A stretch of 64,000 nucleotides of DNA, taken from contig NC_050730.1 of assembly GCF_014133895.1 (NCBI RefSeq), positions 682,001 through 746,000 on the forward strand, read 5' to 3'. The translations under genes were made by a program, and so were the position numbers. Positions 1 through 8,522 of the stretch are shown here, in pieces. Origin of the DNA: Torulaspora globosa. Lineage: Eukaryota; Ascomycota; Saccharomycetes; Saccharomycetales; Saccharomycetaceae. Under the pieces are notes generated by a model. That model was not told the DNA's origin. It saw only the letters and a program-made list of their open reading frames with translations, and searched no databases. The first letter of the stretch is position 1. Each line of letters starts with the position of its first letter.

Positions 1-2
1 TT

Positions 3-503
3 GCCAGAGGATATGGCAATGCGCAAGCGAGAGTTTTGCTTCGATTTTCGCCTGGGCAGTACAGGCATATGCTATCGTTTAAACGCGGGGCCCAGATGAT
101 TGGAGAAATCGAAAAAAATTACAGCGTATATATAATGTTCCCTTTCGAAGAACCAGCCAATGATTATCTTCTCGAAATTCGCGGCAATGACGAGAATCCA
201 GCGGAAGCGGCTAAGGAGCTAATCAAAACTTGTTTTGGCATTGAAAGAGAACTGAAATTGAATAAACCCATTAAGCCAACGAATGACGTGTACAATAGCA
301 TTGTCGTTCCTTTCAAACATGCTATGCAGATAGAGGTAACATTCTCGAAAAGCATTGTAAGGTTAACCTACGAGCAGGGCAGCTCGTTACTTCCCAAGGC
401 GGTACAGATACTGACAGATTACCTCAAATCTCAAAATCTGAGAATAGTTTCAAAGGATGTCACTGTTGATTTCATTGTCACAAATGATAAGCCACTTATG
501 TGA
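3..503 (+). CDS. C-terminal part of a YLL032C-like KH-domain protein (cut by window edge)
   Basis: An open frame enters from the left edge (first full codon at position 3) and ends at TGA 501-503, so only about 166 C-terminal residues are visible and the start lies outside. The visible part has alternating helix and strand character with a KH-like GAQMIGEIEKNYSV segment, which would fit RNA binding. It converges on IRC19, as YLL032C does in S. cerevisiae, and this synteny is the main support for the name. YLL032C has no defined function. Certain: a real coding end. Inferred: the orthology. Confidence 0.6.
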   Translation, partial: ARGYGNAQARVLLRFSPGQYRHMLSFKRGAQMIGEIEKNYSVYIMFPFEEPANDYLLEIRGNDENPAEAAKELIKTCFGIERELKLNKPIKPTNDVYNSIVVPFKHAMQIEVTFSKSIVRLTYEQGSSLLPKAVQILTDYLKSQNLRIVSKDVTVDFIVTNDKPLM

Positions 504-659
504 CCGCTGCAAGCGGTCCTGCAATATTCTCCGCTGTGTTAGTGCTAAAGTCATAACAGTCAGGCTCAACTTCGTTGCCAAGTGCAATCAATTCATCAGA
601 GATGCGACCGCGCTCTCTCCTTTATAAATGTCGACCTGTCAAGATTCTTTATAGAAGCG

Positions 660-1274
660 TTACAATCTAGTGCGCAACATTTCATTCAGATAAAGCAAGC
701 TTATATCAAATTCGCCAAACGCTCTAAAACTCGCTGAAGAATCGCAGTTTCTGATGTGATTAAATCTCAGCTTCAAATCAGAGTAAGGATTACTTTTGCT
801 CTTTCTTTTGGCTGCCTGACCAATCTCTGATGCTTTCTGATATTCCATCGTCAAAATATTTTTCAAGATCTGTCGACATGTCGTGTTGTCCCTCGCCAAA
901 TCCCACTTCACTACAGCTGTCTCAGGGAGGTAAGTTACAGCTTTGGTGACAAATGTCAAGCTATTCCACACTTGTTCCTTAACGCTCGCGTTCGACGACT
1001 CTTTGAAGATTAAAGATCTTTTCAAATCATAATCCTCCACTTTAAATTTGTACCGAAGATAGTCAGTGTAGGTATCTCTGACCATTTTTCGACATGAAAC
1101 AAAGGGACGTAGTCTCATGAACCTGCGGTACAAGATTCTCATCAAAATTTCATCAGAAAGAGACCCATAATCCGCAGCAATTTCCTTCGGAACCAGATAT
1201 TTTGAATTGTTCTTGATCAGTGTGTAGTTTCCATTAATCAAAGCATTCCTCGTACAGATAGTATGCCATCTCAT
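660..1274 (-). CDS. IRC19: Irc19/Rrg4-like protein
   Basis: A 204-residue protein matching yeast Irc19 (YLL033W) along its length. The clearest blocks are LYRRFMRLRPF, the DTYTDYLRYKF stretch, SYLPE/YLPETAVVKWDLARDN, CRQILKNILTMEY, and a C-terminus ending in LYLNEMLRTRL. In S. cerevisiae Irc19 is needed for respiratory growth and mitochondrial genome maintenance, and its loss raises Rad52 foci; the biochemical activity is unknown. The ATG at 1272-1274 gives the family length. It converges on the YLL032C-like gene and diverges from RTC6, with a palindromic CACGTG site between the two promoters. Confidence 0.9.
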   Translation of the reverse strand: MRWHTICTRNALINGNYTLIKNNSKYLVPKEIAADYGSLSDEILMRILYRRFMRLRPFVSCRKMVRDTYTDYLRYKFKVEDYDLKRSLIFKESSNASVKEQVWNSLTFVTKAVTYLPETAVVKWDLARDNTTCRQILKNILTMEYQKASEIGQAAKRKSKSNPYSDLKLRFNHIRNCDSSASFRAFGEFDISLLYLNEMLRTRL

Positions 1275-1362
1275 AAATCAGCTGTGGTCAGATTATAGAG
1301 CTTAGCGAGTTGACTATTCTGATCTGAAAGGTCTTATAGTTCTTACCTATTGGGTTCAAATT

Positions 1363-1368
1363 CACGTG
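1363..1368. promoter_or_regulatory. Cbf1-type CACGTG site, IRC19/RTC6 divergent promoter
   Basis: CACGTG flanked as TCACGTGA, the optimal context for the bHLH factor Cbf1. It lies 90 bp upstream of IRC19 and about 160 bp upstream of RTC6, both of mitochondrial function. Motif match only. Confidence 0.45.
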
Positions 1369-1524
1369 ACTTGGTGAAGCTAGGTGAAAAAGGCTTGATC
1401 TTGAGCTAGATGGCTAGAAGATGCACTCTTCTGGCCTACCATAGGTGGTTCTGGTCGGTTAGTCGAGTAGTACTAGGTCCGTTTCGTATCCAGAGTAGTT
1501 GTATTCAAAAGGCCGTCCTTTCTC

Positions 1525-1800
1525 ATGTTACAGGGTTCGCTATTCACAATCTTGAAGCGGTCTGGTTCAGGACTTCTCAAAACGAGAAGCACGCCTTCAA
1601 TGGTTTTAATGAGATCGGGTATCACTCCACAAAGTTTTCCTTCGGCGGGTGGCCAGTTGATGACGCCCTTTTTGACCCGAGGCTTCAAGGTAAGGACGTC
1701 GGTGAAGAAATTCTGTAACGACTGCTACATTGTCAGACGTAAAGGTAGAGTATATGTTTATTGCAAGTCTAATGGGAAGCATAAGCAACGCCAGGGCTAG
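1525..1800 (+). CDS. RTC6: Mitochondrial ribosomal protein bL36m (Rtc6)
   Basis: A 91-residue protein whose last ~40 residues are the bL36 ribosomal fold: [12 protein letters not shown], then CxxC (FCNDCY), [13 protein letters not shown] and the basic tail KHKQRQG. The CxxC, the later Cys and the His form the bL36 zinc site. The first ~50 residues are Ser/Arg-rich without acidic residues, as expected of a mitochondrial targeting sequence. Length agrees with S. cerevisiae Rtc6 (about 93 aa). It is a component of the large mitoribosomal subunit. It is convergent with RTT10, as YPL183W-A is with YPL183C. A longer ORF in another frame (1410-1718) is spurious. Confidence 0.93.
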   Translation: MLQGSLFTILKRSGSGLLKTRSTPSMVLMRSGITPQSFPSAGGQLMTPFLTRGFKVRTSVKKFCNDCYIVRRKGRVYVYCKSNGKHKQRQG

Positions 1801-1856
1801 ACTGCCAGTATCTCCTGTATATATATACAATTATAGTACACATTTACCTCATTCGC

Positions 1857-4856
1857 TCAGCTCATCTGAACAACCGATAGCCCCACACCGCCTATGAGGG
1901 CGAGCTGAGCTGATTTGTCGATGGCGACGCAGTCAGACGATCCTGTATCGGCGATTGTTGTGTACGAGCTGTCGACTAGAACCAGTTTCTCTTCACTCAC
2001 ATCCCATAACCGCAGCGTTTGATCAACAGACGTTGCGAGGAGTTTCGTTGCGTTGTCGATCAAATTGCATGATGTGATCGTAGATGCAGCTGCTTTCTCC
2101 TGAAAGTCTGCGACACGGGCGCAGATTTTAGCGGTAGATTCATTGAAACTGGCAAGAGTGATTCCGAGCCCGTTATCATCGCCTCCGGTGTATATCACAA
2201 GATCTCCGTTAGTTCTCACCACAGAATCGACGGTTTTGATTCCTGATTGATGTACCCGCAGCCTGCAATCATAATCCGGTAAGTGTGATTTGCACGATTT
2301 AAGATCACCGAAGGTCAACCTGTCGTCATCCACATTGATTTTGAAAGAAATCCGTTTTGATATGTTGTAGTATACCAAGTGACCATCAGTTGCTGAGGCG
2401 ATCAGGCACAATTGATCGCGCAAAACCTCCAACAATACATTGAGGAGGCAGCAAGTCTTGTAATGTCCCCGAAGAATCAGCGAAAACGAACTTTCCTTCC
2501 GGTCATAAAACCACAGTTTGATTGCTGAGTCTGAGTATACTGTAGCCATTACGAAATTCTCGCCTTTGCTGTCAAATTTCACATCAAAGTCCATTATCCG
2601 TAGATCTGGGTTGCCGCTGGAGGTCGGCAAGGTTTGTCTCAAAGTCATATAAGGACGACGACCGCCCGTCTGCGCATCAACCTCCCATAAAAATAACTCC
2701 TCCCTGGCAGAGCACGATATCATTAGCGTCTCATTTATAAATTGGCAACGTTGCAGGCCCGAGACGTGTTTTCTTTGAGTCCAGTAGTTCGTTAAGCGGC
2801 CACTTTTCGGGTCAACATGCATCAACTTCATGGTGGTGTCTTCCGAAGCCGTACAGAACAGAAATCCATCGTTAAACTTCCTATGCTTCTGAACTGCTAT
2901 ATCTCTTATTTCTCTTCCATGAATTCCTGCGAAAAGGGCTTCTGGAGCTGCAGCTTTCTTGAACCGTTTGATGTAGATGTCCGAGGCCTTAATGTAAACC
3001 AAAACGTAAGTCTTCGAATCGTGGCAAAGCTTCCACTGGCGATGAGCGCCACCGCAAATGTGACTGAACACCTCAAAGCAAGCAGTTTCATTATAAACAT
3101 AGAACAAGCTCGACTTGAATCCATAAGTAATGAAGTCCCCTCGGTCATTGAAATCCGCCCCTTCTAGAAATCCCCGAACTATCTTGTTAGAATGAATTAT
3201 CTTGTGCGATGGATCTTCAGTTAGATTAACCTTGATGATATCATAGTAACCGTCTCTGTTCGTGACAGAGAATAGACTTGAGCTTCCCTGATCTTCGACA
3301 TGCTTAATTGACGTCGTGGTATCGCCAGGGTTCACATTTCGTATCACATACGGAAGAGTACCTGTTGACATTAAATCGAATATGGCTAAAGTGCTGAATC
3401 TCGAACCGATCAGCATGAAATTCTGATACACTTCCATGCAGGTGGATACAAAGTTTGCTGGCTTGGTAAAATGGTAGCTGTCAAGATGCGTCAATGTGGA
3501 AGGACTAAATTTCAAGCAAACCAAATGATCGCGAGGATTGGGAGACTCCAAAAGAGCTAGCAGTGCCGATGTCGAGTCCTTTCGAATCAAACAGTTAGTG
3601 GTTTTGGAGAGAGTTGAACAGTGGTACTCCGTTTTTGCCACTATCCGCTCACCATCGTTGCTAAATTTGAGAAGAAGGAGATCGCTCTTGTTGTTTGCAA
3701 AGACAATAACATTCTCATTCGAAACGCCATGAGTGGTACTGTAAGAGCTGAATTTGTCGTTTTCGGTTAAATATATCCAACTATCCTTGGTGGAGCTCAG
3801 CAGGAAGATTTTGCCAGTCGAAGTTATGGCCACAAGACCAAAGTCAAACCATTCAAAGCCTTTGATTATCTCACCTTTTTGCATAGGCACATTAGTGCAG
3901 CCAGAAATTTCTTCAATAGTATAGCATTTCTGTTCCTCTTCAGTTCCTGATTGGCCTCCCAGGTCGGTGACTTTGATTCTGCCGTCATTACCTGCAGTGA
4001 CAACCTTTTTACCGCTTCTGTCAACATCGACTCCCCAAATGTTCTTCGTCAAATGAACTTCATAGACATTTTGCTGTATCAAATCGATGCTGTCTCTTTG
4101 TTGACGGATTTCCCAGATTCTACAGGTACAATCCTCAGAAACGCTGACAATCCTGTTACCGTTATCGAAGAACTTCAAATTCCAGATCCTTGCGGTATGT
4201 CCCCATCCTACGGATAACAATTCCCCAGTTTTGAGATCCCACAATCTTATAGATCTATCGTCGGAGCAGCTAGCCACATAGCGGCCGTCCGCGCTCTCGG
4301 TTACAAAGAAGATAGACCCTTCGTGACCCTTTAGGTTGTGTACCATTTCCTCCGCATACAGATCCCAAAGTAGAATGCCTCCCATGACAGTCCCGGCGTT
4401 AACATATACCTTGTCTTGTGAGTGAACCGTGATTGAGCCAGAGTACAGAATGGATTTCTCTTCGCAAAGGCTTTTACTCGTCACCGGACGTCCAACCTTA
4501 TCGCAGACAATAACCTTGTTGTACGACGTCAGCAAATAGACCTGGTCGCCTGAATAACTGAATTCACCACTGATTACCCAACCATTAACAGTTTTTTCAT
4601 GCTCTAGTAAACAGGTCCTCTCGTTCACAGCCTGCAAGTCGACAAGTGAAAGAGAGTTAGCGCCATAAAGCAACAAAGCTCCATCCTTCCCGATACATAT
4701 CCCATGGATTTTATTTCTGTGAAAGATCCTACATCTGCTTTTCAATTCACCTGTATGATAGTCGTAGGAATGTAAAAACGGTCCGCTTGCGGCGTACACC
4801 AAATTCCCGTGAAATTTCACGCACAGAGATGGTCCATAATGCGCAAGGTATTTCAT
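1857..4856 (-). CDS. RTT10: WD40 protein Rtt10/Trm734 (WDR6 homologue)
   Basis: A 999-residue multi-WD40 protein, close to the ~1013 aa of S. cerevisiae Rtt10. WD signatures are spread over the whole length, for example SIRLWDLKTGE and CRIWEIRQQ near residues 205-255 and TLRLWDVSEEK near the C-terminus, consistent with the double or triple propeller of WDR6. In yeast it partners the methyltransferase Trm7 for 2'-O-methylation of tRNA position 34 and affects endosomal recycling. The open frame runs to a GTG at 4877; the first ATG, at 4856, begins MKYLAHYGPS and is taken as the start. It diverges from PAN2 across a promoter holding a Reb1 site. Confidence 0.92.
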   Translation of the reverse strand: MKYLAHYGPSLCVKFHGNLVYAASGPFLHSYDYHTGELKSRCRIFHRNKIHGICIGKDGALLLYGANSLSLVDLQAVNERTCLLEHEKTVNGWVISGEFSYSGDQVYLLTSYNKVIVCDKVGRPVTSKSLCEEKSILYSGSITVHSQDKVYVNAGTVMGGILLWDLYAEEMVHNLKGHEGSIFFVTESADGRYVASCSDDRSIRLWDLKTGELLSVGWGHTARIWNLKFFDNGNRIVSVSEDCTCRIWEIRQQRDSIDLIQQNVYEVHLTKNIWGVDVDRSGKKVVTAGNDGRIKVTDLGGQSGTEEEQKCYTIEEISGCTNVPMQKGEIIKGFEWFDFGLVAITSTGKIFLLSSTKDSWIYLTENDKFSSYSTTHGVSNENVIVFANNKSDLLLLKFSNDGERIVAKTEYHCSTLSKTTNCLIRKDSTSALLALLESPNPRDHLVCLKFSPSTLTHLDSYHFTKPANFVSTCMEVYQNFMLIGSRFSTLAIFDLMSTGTLPYVIRNVNPGDTTTSIKHVEDQGSSSLFSVTNRDGYYDIIKVNLTEDPSHKIIHSNKIVRGFLEGADFNDRGDFITYGFKSSLFYVYNETACFEVFSHICGGAHRQWKLCHDSKTYVLVYIKASDIYIKRFKKAAAPEALFAGIHGREIRDIAVQKHRKFNDGFLFCTASEDTTMKLMHVDPKSGRLTNYWTQRKHVSGLQRCQFINETLMISCSAREELFLWEVDAQTGGRRPYMTLRQTLPTSSGNPDLRIMDFDVKFDSKGENFVMATVYSDSAIKLWFYDRKESSFSLILRGHYKTCCLLNVLLEVLRDQLCLIASATDGHLVYYNISKRISFKINVDDDRLTFGDLKSCKSHLPDYDCRLRVHQSGIKTVDSVVRTNGDLVIYTGGDDNGLGITLASFNESTAKICARVADFQEKAAASTITSCNLIDNATKLLATSVDQTLRLWDVSEEKLVLVDSSYTTIADTGSSDCVAIDKSAQLALIGGVGLSVVQMS

Positions 4857-4985
4857 AGATATCAATTGCGATCTCACAGACCACTAGTCGACCCGCATCT
4901 CTTATTCTATAAGCATTAGCCCGCATATATTAACTAATATTTGAAGCGATGAGCTCGAATTTTTCACCTTGTCTAAGAGTTTGGG

Positions 4986-4992
4986 CGGGTAA
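4986..4992 (-). promoter_or_regulatory. Reb1 site in RTT10/PAN2 divergent promoter
   Basis: CGGGTAA, the reverse complement of the Reb1 core TTACCCG, sits mid-way between the two divergent starts. Reb1 is a general regulatory factor that clears nucleosomes from promoters. Motif match only. Confidence 0.45.
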
Positions 4993-5130
4993 CACCTTCT
5001 TATTAGCACGCGTCAAGCTACGACAAGCTGGGATGATAGTTATCAGACATTGCAGGTATTGTAGAGGCCGTTTAGAACTGCAGTTGGTGCATTCCGGTCC
5101 ACCAGACTGAATCTGGGTTGAGATATTATT

Positions 5131-8100
5131 ATGAACAATTGGCAGCATTCCTTTACGCACTCTGTGGACCTTATAGAGCATTTGAAGAAACCATACCTCC
5201 GATATGACGATAGGGAAAAGGAGGCAACAAGTACGAGTTTTGATGCAAGGGCAAACTTAGTATGGGTTGGGGACAGCTACGGAAGGATTTCCTCTTACGA
5301 TCCCAATTTTTCCTTGTATAGCCGTTTCACAGCTCATATTGGTGGAACGGCGGTCAGGGATGTTCTGACTCATAGGGAAGGTGTCCTGTCGATTGGTGAC
5401 GATTCGTTGCATTTTGCAAACCGCCGAGGTATCGCGCTGCTCAACCTGACAAGCGTGGATGTTGCAGCTTTCGATTCACTTAATGCCATGTGTTTGGGTA
5501 CGTCAGATCAGCACGATGAAGTTTATTGTGCAGGTAGCAATTTAGCTTCGGGTATTGTGCGTATCAATCTGAGTCGAGGATGTGTGGGGTCTATAATGAG
5601 CTACTCATCGAAGGTGAAGCTGCTGTCGTCCAATAACAAGCATATATGTATTGGCAAGCAAAGCGGAGGGATTGATATTTTCGATCCGCTCTCAGATAGC
5701 ATCGTGAAGTCATTCCCGGCTCATTTGGGGACTATATCTGCAATGGACACGCGGGGATACAATCTTGTGGCTGTCGGAAAATCGAGACGATTCAACAGCT
5801 TGTATGCCGATCCCTTTGTGAACGTCTATGACCTGCGAATGATGCAGCAGCTGCCACCTGTATCTTTTTCTAAGGGCACGACCATGGGGGCTGGTGGCGC
5901 GGATTTCGTGCAACTTCATCCGCTTCTACCAACGGTCGTTCTGGTAGCCTCGCAGTCCGGTTCATTTGACTTCGTAGATCTAGTGAATCCAACTCTGAGA
6001 ACTCAACATGTTCACCCTATTCAACCCATCAAAGATATCAAGCTATCACCTAACGGAGATCATCTTATTTTTGTCGGAAATGACAACGTCATGACAACGT
6101 GGACGAGATCTGCAGATTCGACCTCTTTCACTAGCACACCAGAGATATGGGAATATCCTGATTTCGTTGACGATGGTGATGTTCCAAGCGTTTCCGTAGA
6201 CGATTATGGTTATCCGTTGAGCAGCGTTGGAATGCCCTACTACAGTCAAAAGCTTCTTTCTGCGTGGAATAATGTCGTTTTTCGAAGTCCCGGCACCATT
6301 CCTATGCCAATCGATACATCAATACAGTCTTCAGCTAAAATGCAGGTCTCTAAAAATGGATCATCACCCGATGTGAAAACGTATGCACTCATGCACTATG
6401 ACAAGAACAAATTCGGACCTAGGAATACGCTACAACCCTATATATGTCTCAGAGACGTGAGGAAAAGAATAGCGTCTGGCACAATTCCGGATGACGTTTT
6501 GCGGTACAAGCCGCTAAAGGAAGGCGAGATTCCCCCTGCATACGGTAAGCTACAGTTAAGCCATGGGCGCTATGGTTCGGATAATTTTGATTTTCAAGCA
6601 TTCAACAAGACACCATTTTCGACTCTAGATACGGACGGCGATAATACATATACAAACGCCGTTTTACAACTGTATCGCTTCGTACCTGAGGTGTTCAACT
6701 TTGTTGTTGGCTGCTTAAAGAATGAAAATTTTGAGTCCAATTCGCTTCTTACTGAGTTAGGCTATCTGTACGATATGATAGACAGGTCAAAAGGTACAGT
6801 ATGTCGATCCACAAATTTCCAGAGTTCCCTGAATTCCATTGAAAAGGCGAAGGAATTGGGCCTAACGACGACATTTCCGAATGATTTACAAATGCTTGAA
6901 CGGCTTAACATAGCAAAGGAGAAGATTTCAACAGGTCCTGAAAGGCTTCAAAGAAGCTTAGGCCAGAAGTTCAATGAATTTCTGCTAACGAGACTAATTG
7001 AAGAGGAAGCAGGCAGAGATGCAAACAGCATGGTTTTAAAGGAACTTTTTGGTTTTCAGCTGGACTCAATCGTCCGCTCTAGCTCTCAGCACTATGAGAA
7101 ATCGACCAGCACAGTTCTCACTTTGACTCTGCTGTCACCTGCAAGGAATGGTTTCAAATCAGTCGGCAAGCGCTCAGGCAATCAGACTATTTTACCCTAT
7201 CTGGAATCATCTATGAAGAGAGTGAAGCATATCAATAACAGCAAACTAGAAACTGTCGGTTATGAAAGAACGGTTAAGAACCTTCCGCCGATCCTTTCTT
7301 TAAATATTCTTCTAACAGACTCTGAATGGAATATTGCTAAATCCAACCGCAACTGGCTAGCCAAGGATTTTTACGCTACTATGTCCAAAGACAAAGCTCT
7401 TCTTCAGCCGACCCTCAAAGATCTGAAGGGAAATAGCCCGATATTCAAGTATGAATTAAACGGCTATGTGGCTAAGGTGACCGACAATAATTGCGAATCA
7501 CGTCTCGTAACGTATGCCCGAAAATACGATAGAGCGTCAGATCAATTCAAATGGTACATGTTTAATGGGTACCTGGCGATCGAAATTGAAGAAGAAGAAG
7601 CTCTCGATATATCATATTGGTGGAAGACACCTGAAATGATCATATACTGCGATGCCGAGGAAATTCGAAAGCCTTTTTTCTCTGTGGATACATACCCAAT
7701 TAATTGCGATATCCTATATCGCGACCATTTTGCTAATAAGCTAAAAGAGTCCGCGAAACTGGAGTACAAACTTCTAACAAAGGAGGAGGCACCTCAACCC
7801 GGAAGCCTGGTCGCGATCGATGCAGAGTTTGTTATTTTAAATGAGGAAATGAGTGATATCGATTGCCATGGTGTCAAAACCATAGTCAAACCTAAAAAGA
7901 CAGCGCTCGCTAGACTTTCCGCAATCCGATGCGCAGACGGGCCTCTTTTTGGAGTTCCCTTTATTGATGACTATATTTTCAACGAGGGGCCAATCGAAAA
8001 CTATGTTACAAAATACAGCGGTATTTCGCCAGGTGATTTGGATTTAAAAACCAGCTCAAAGCCTTTGGTTTCTAGAGAGGTAACTTACAGAAAAGTTTGG

Positions 8101-8427
8101 CTCTTAATGCAAATTGGTTGTGTATTCGTTGGCCACGGTCTAAGTAATGACTTCAAACACATCAACATTAACGTACCAGCCGCACAAATAAGAGATACTG
8201 CCTTATATTTTTTGAGAGGAAAACGTTACTTGTCGCTGAGATACCTCGCCTTCGCTCTGCTCGATAGAAACATCCAAGAGGGGAACCATGATTCGATAGA
8301 AGATGCATACACTGCTTTGATCTTGTACCAAAAATATTTGGACCTTCAGAAAAACGGTACATTGGAGCATGTATTAGATAGAATATATTCAGAGGGGAGG
8401 GCCCTGAATTATCGGGTTCCCCTCTAG
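5131..8427 (+). CDS. PAN2: PAN2, catalytic subunit of the Pan2-Pan3 poly(A) nuclease
   Basis: A 1098-residue protein (S. cerevisiae 1115). Order of parts: N-terminal WD40 propeller (~30-340), Pan3-binding linker, an inactive ubiquitin-hydrolase-like domain (~460-830), then a DEDDh RNase domain from ~890. Catalytic residues visible in the exonuclease are D897 and E899 (IDAEF), D1007 (SNDF), and H1053 with D1058 (NHDSIEDAYTAL), so the nuclease looks active. It trims poly(A) tails from mRNAs in the cytoplasm with Pan3. The ATG at 5131 is the first in frame. Its neighbours alternate between the chr XVI and chr VII gene sets of S. cerevisiae. Confidence 0.97.
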   Translation: MNNWQHSFTHSVDLIEHLKKPYLRYDDREKEATSTSFDARANLVWVGDSYGRISSYDPNFSLYSRFTAHIGGTAVRDVLTHREGVLSIGDDSLHFANRRGIALLNLTSVDVAAFDSLNAMCLGTSDQHDEVYCAGSNLASGIVRINLSRGCVGSIMSYSSKVKLLSSNNKHICIGKQSGGIDIFDPLSDSIVKSFPAHLGTISAMDTRGYNLVAVGKSRRFNSLYADPFVNVYDLRMMQQLPPVSFSKGTTMGAGGADFVQLHPLLPTVVLVASQSGSFDFVDLVNPTLRTQHVHPIQPIKDIKLSPNGDHLIFVGNDNVMTTWTRSADSTSFTSTPEIWEYPDFVDDGDVPSVSVDDYGYPLSSVGMPYYSQKLLSAWNNVVFRSPGTIPMPIDTSIQSSAKMQVSKNGSSPDVKTYALMHYDKNKFGPRNTLQPYICLRDVRKRIASGTIPDDVLRYKPLKEGEIPPAYGKLQLSHGRYGSDNFDFQAFNKTPFSTLDTDGDNTYTNAVLQLYRFVPEVFNFVVGCLKNENFESNSLLTELGYLYDMIDRSKGTVCRSTNFQSSLNSIEKAKELGLTTTFPNDLQMLERLNIAKEKISTGPERLQRSLGQKFNEFLLTRLIEEEAGRDANSMVLKELFGFQLDSIVRSSSQHYEKSTSTVLTLTLLSPARNGFKSVGKRSGNQTILPYLESSMKRVKHINNSKLETVGYERTVKNLPPILSLNILLTDSEWNIAKSNRNWLAKDFYATMSKDKALLQPTLKDLKGNSPIFKYELNGYVAKVTDNNCESRLVTYARKYDRASDQFKWYMFNGYLAIEIEEEEALDISYWWKTPEMIIYCDAEEIRKPFFSVDTYPINCDILYRDHFANKLKESAKLEYKLLTKEEAPQPGSLVAIDAEFVILNEEMSDIDCHGVKTIVKPKKTALARLSAIRCADGPLFGVPFIDDYIFNEGPIENYVTKYSGISPGDLDLKTSSKPLVSREVTYRKVWLLMQIGCVFVGHGLSNDFKHININVPAAQIRDTALYFLRGKRYLSLRYLAFALLDRNIQEGNHDSIEDAYTALILYQKYLDLQKNGTLEHVLDRIYSEGRALNYRVPL

Positions 8428-8522
8428 CTCCTTGAGCATCTCCTATCCGGCATATCAGAGTATAAATTCTGGTTTATAAGGGCCATAGTGCGCTCGCTCT
8501 GTGTTATACGAATGTAATGAAT

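Noticed and set aside
1355..1375. TCACGTG as a centromere CDEI
   Set aside because: No AT-rich CDEII of 80-160 bp and no CCGAA-type CDEIII follows it; the same holds for the other CACGTG sites.
1410..1718. 102-codon ORF overlapping RTC6
   Set aside because: The other frame contains the clear bL36 domain; this one is incidental.
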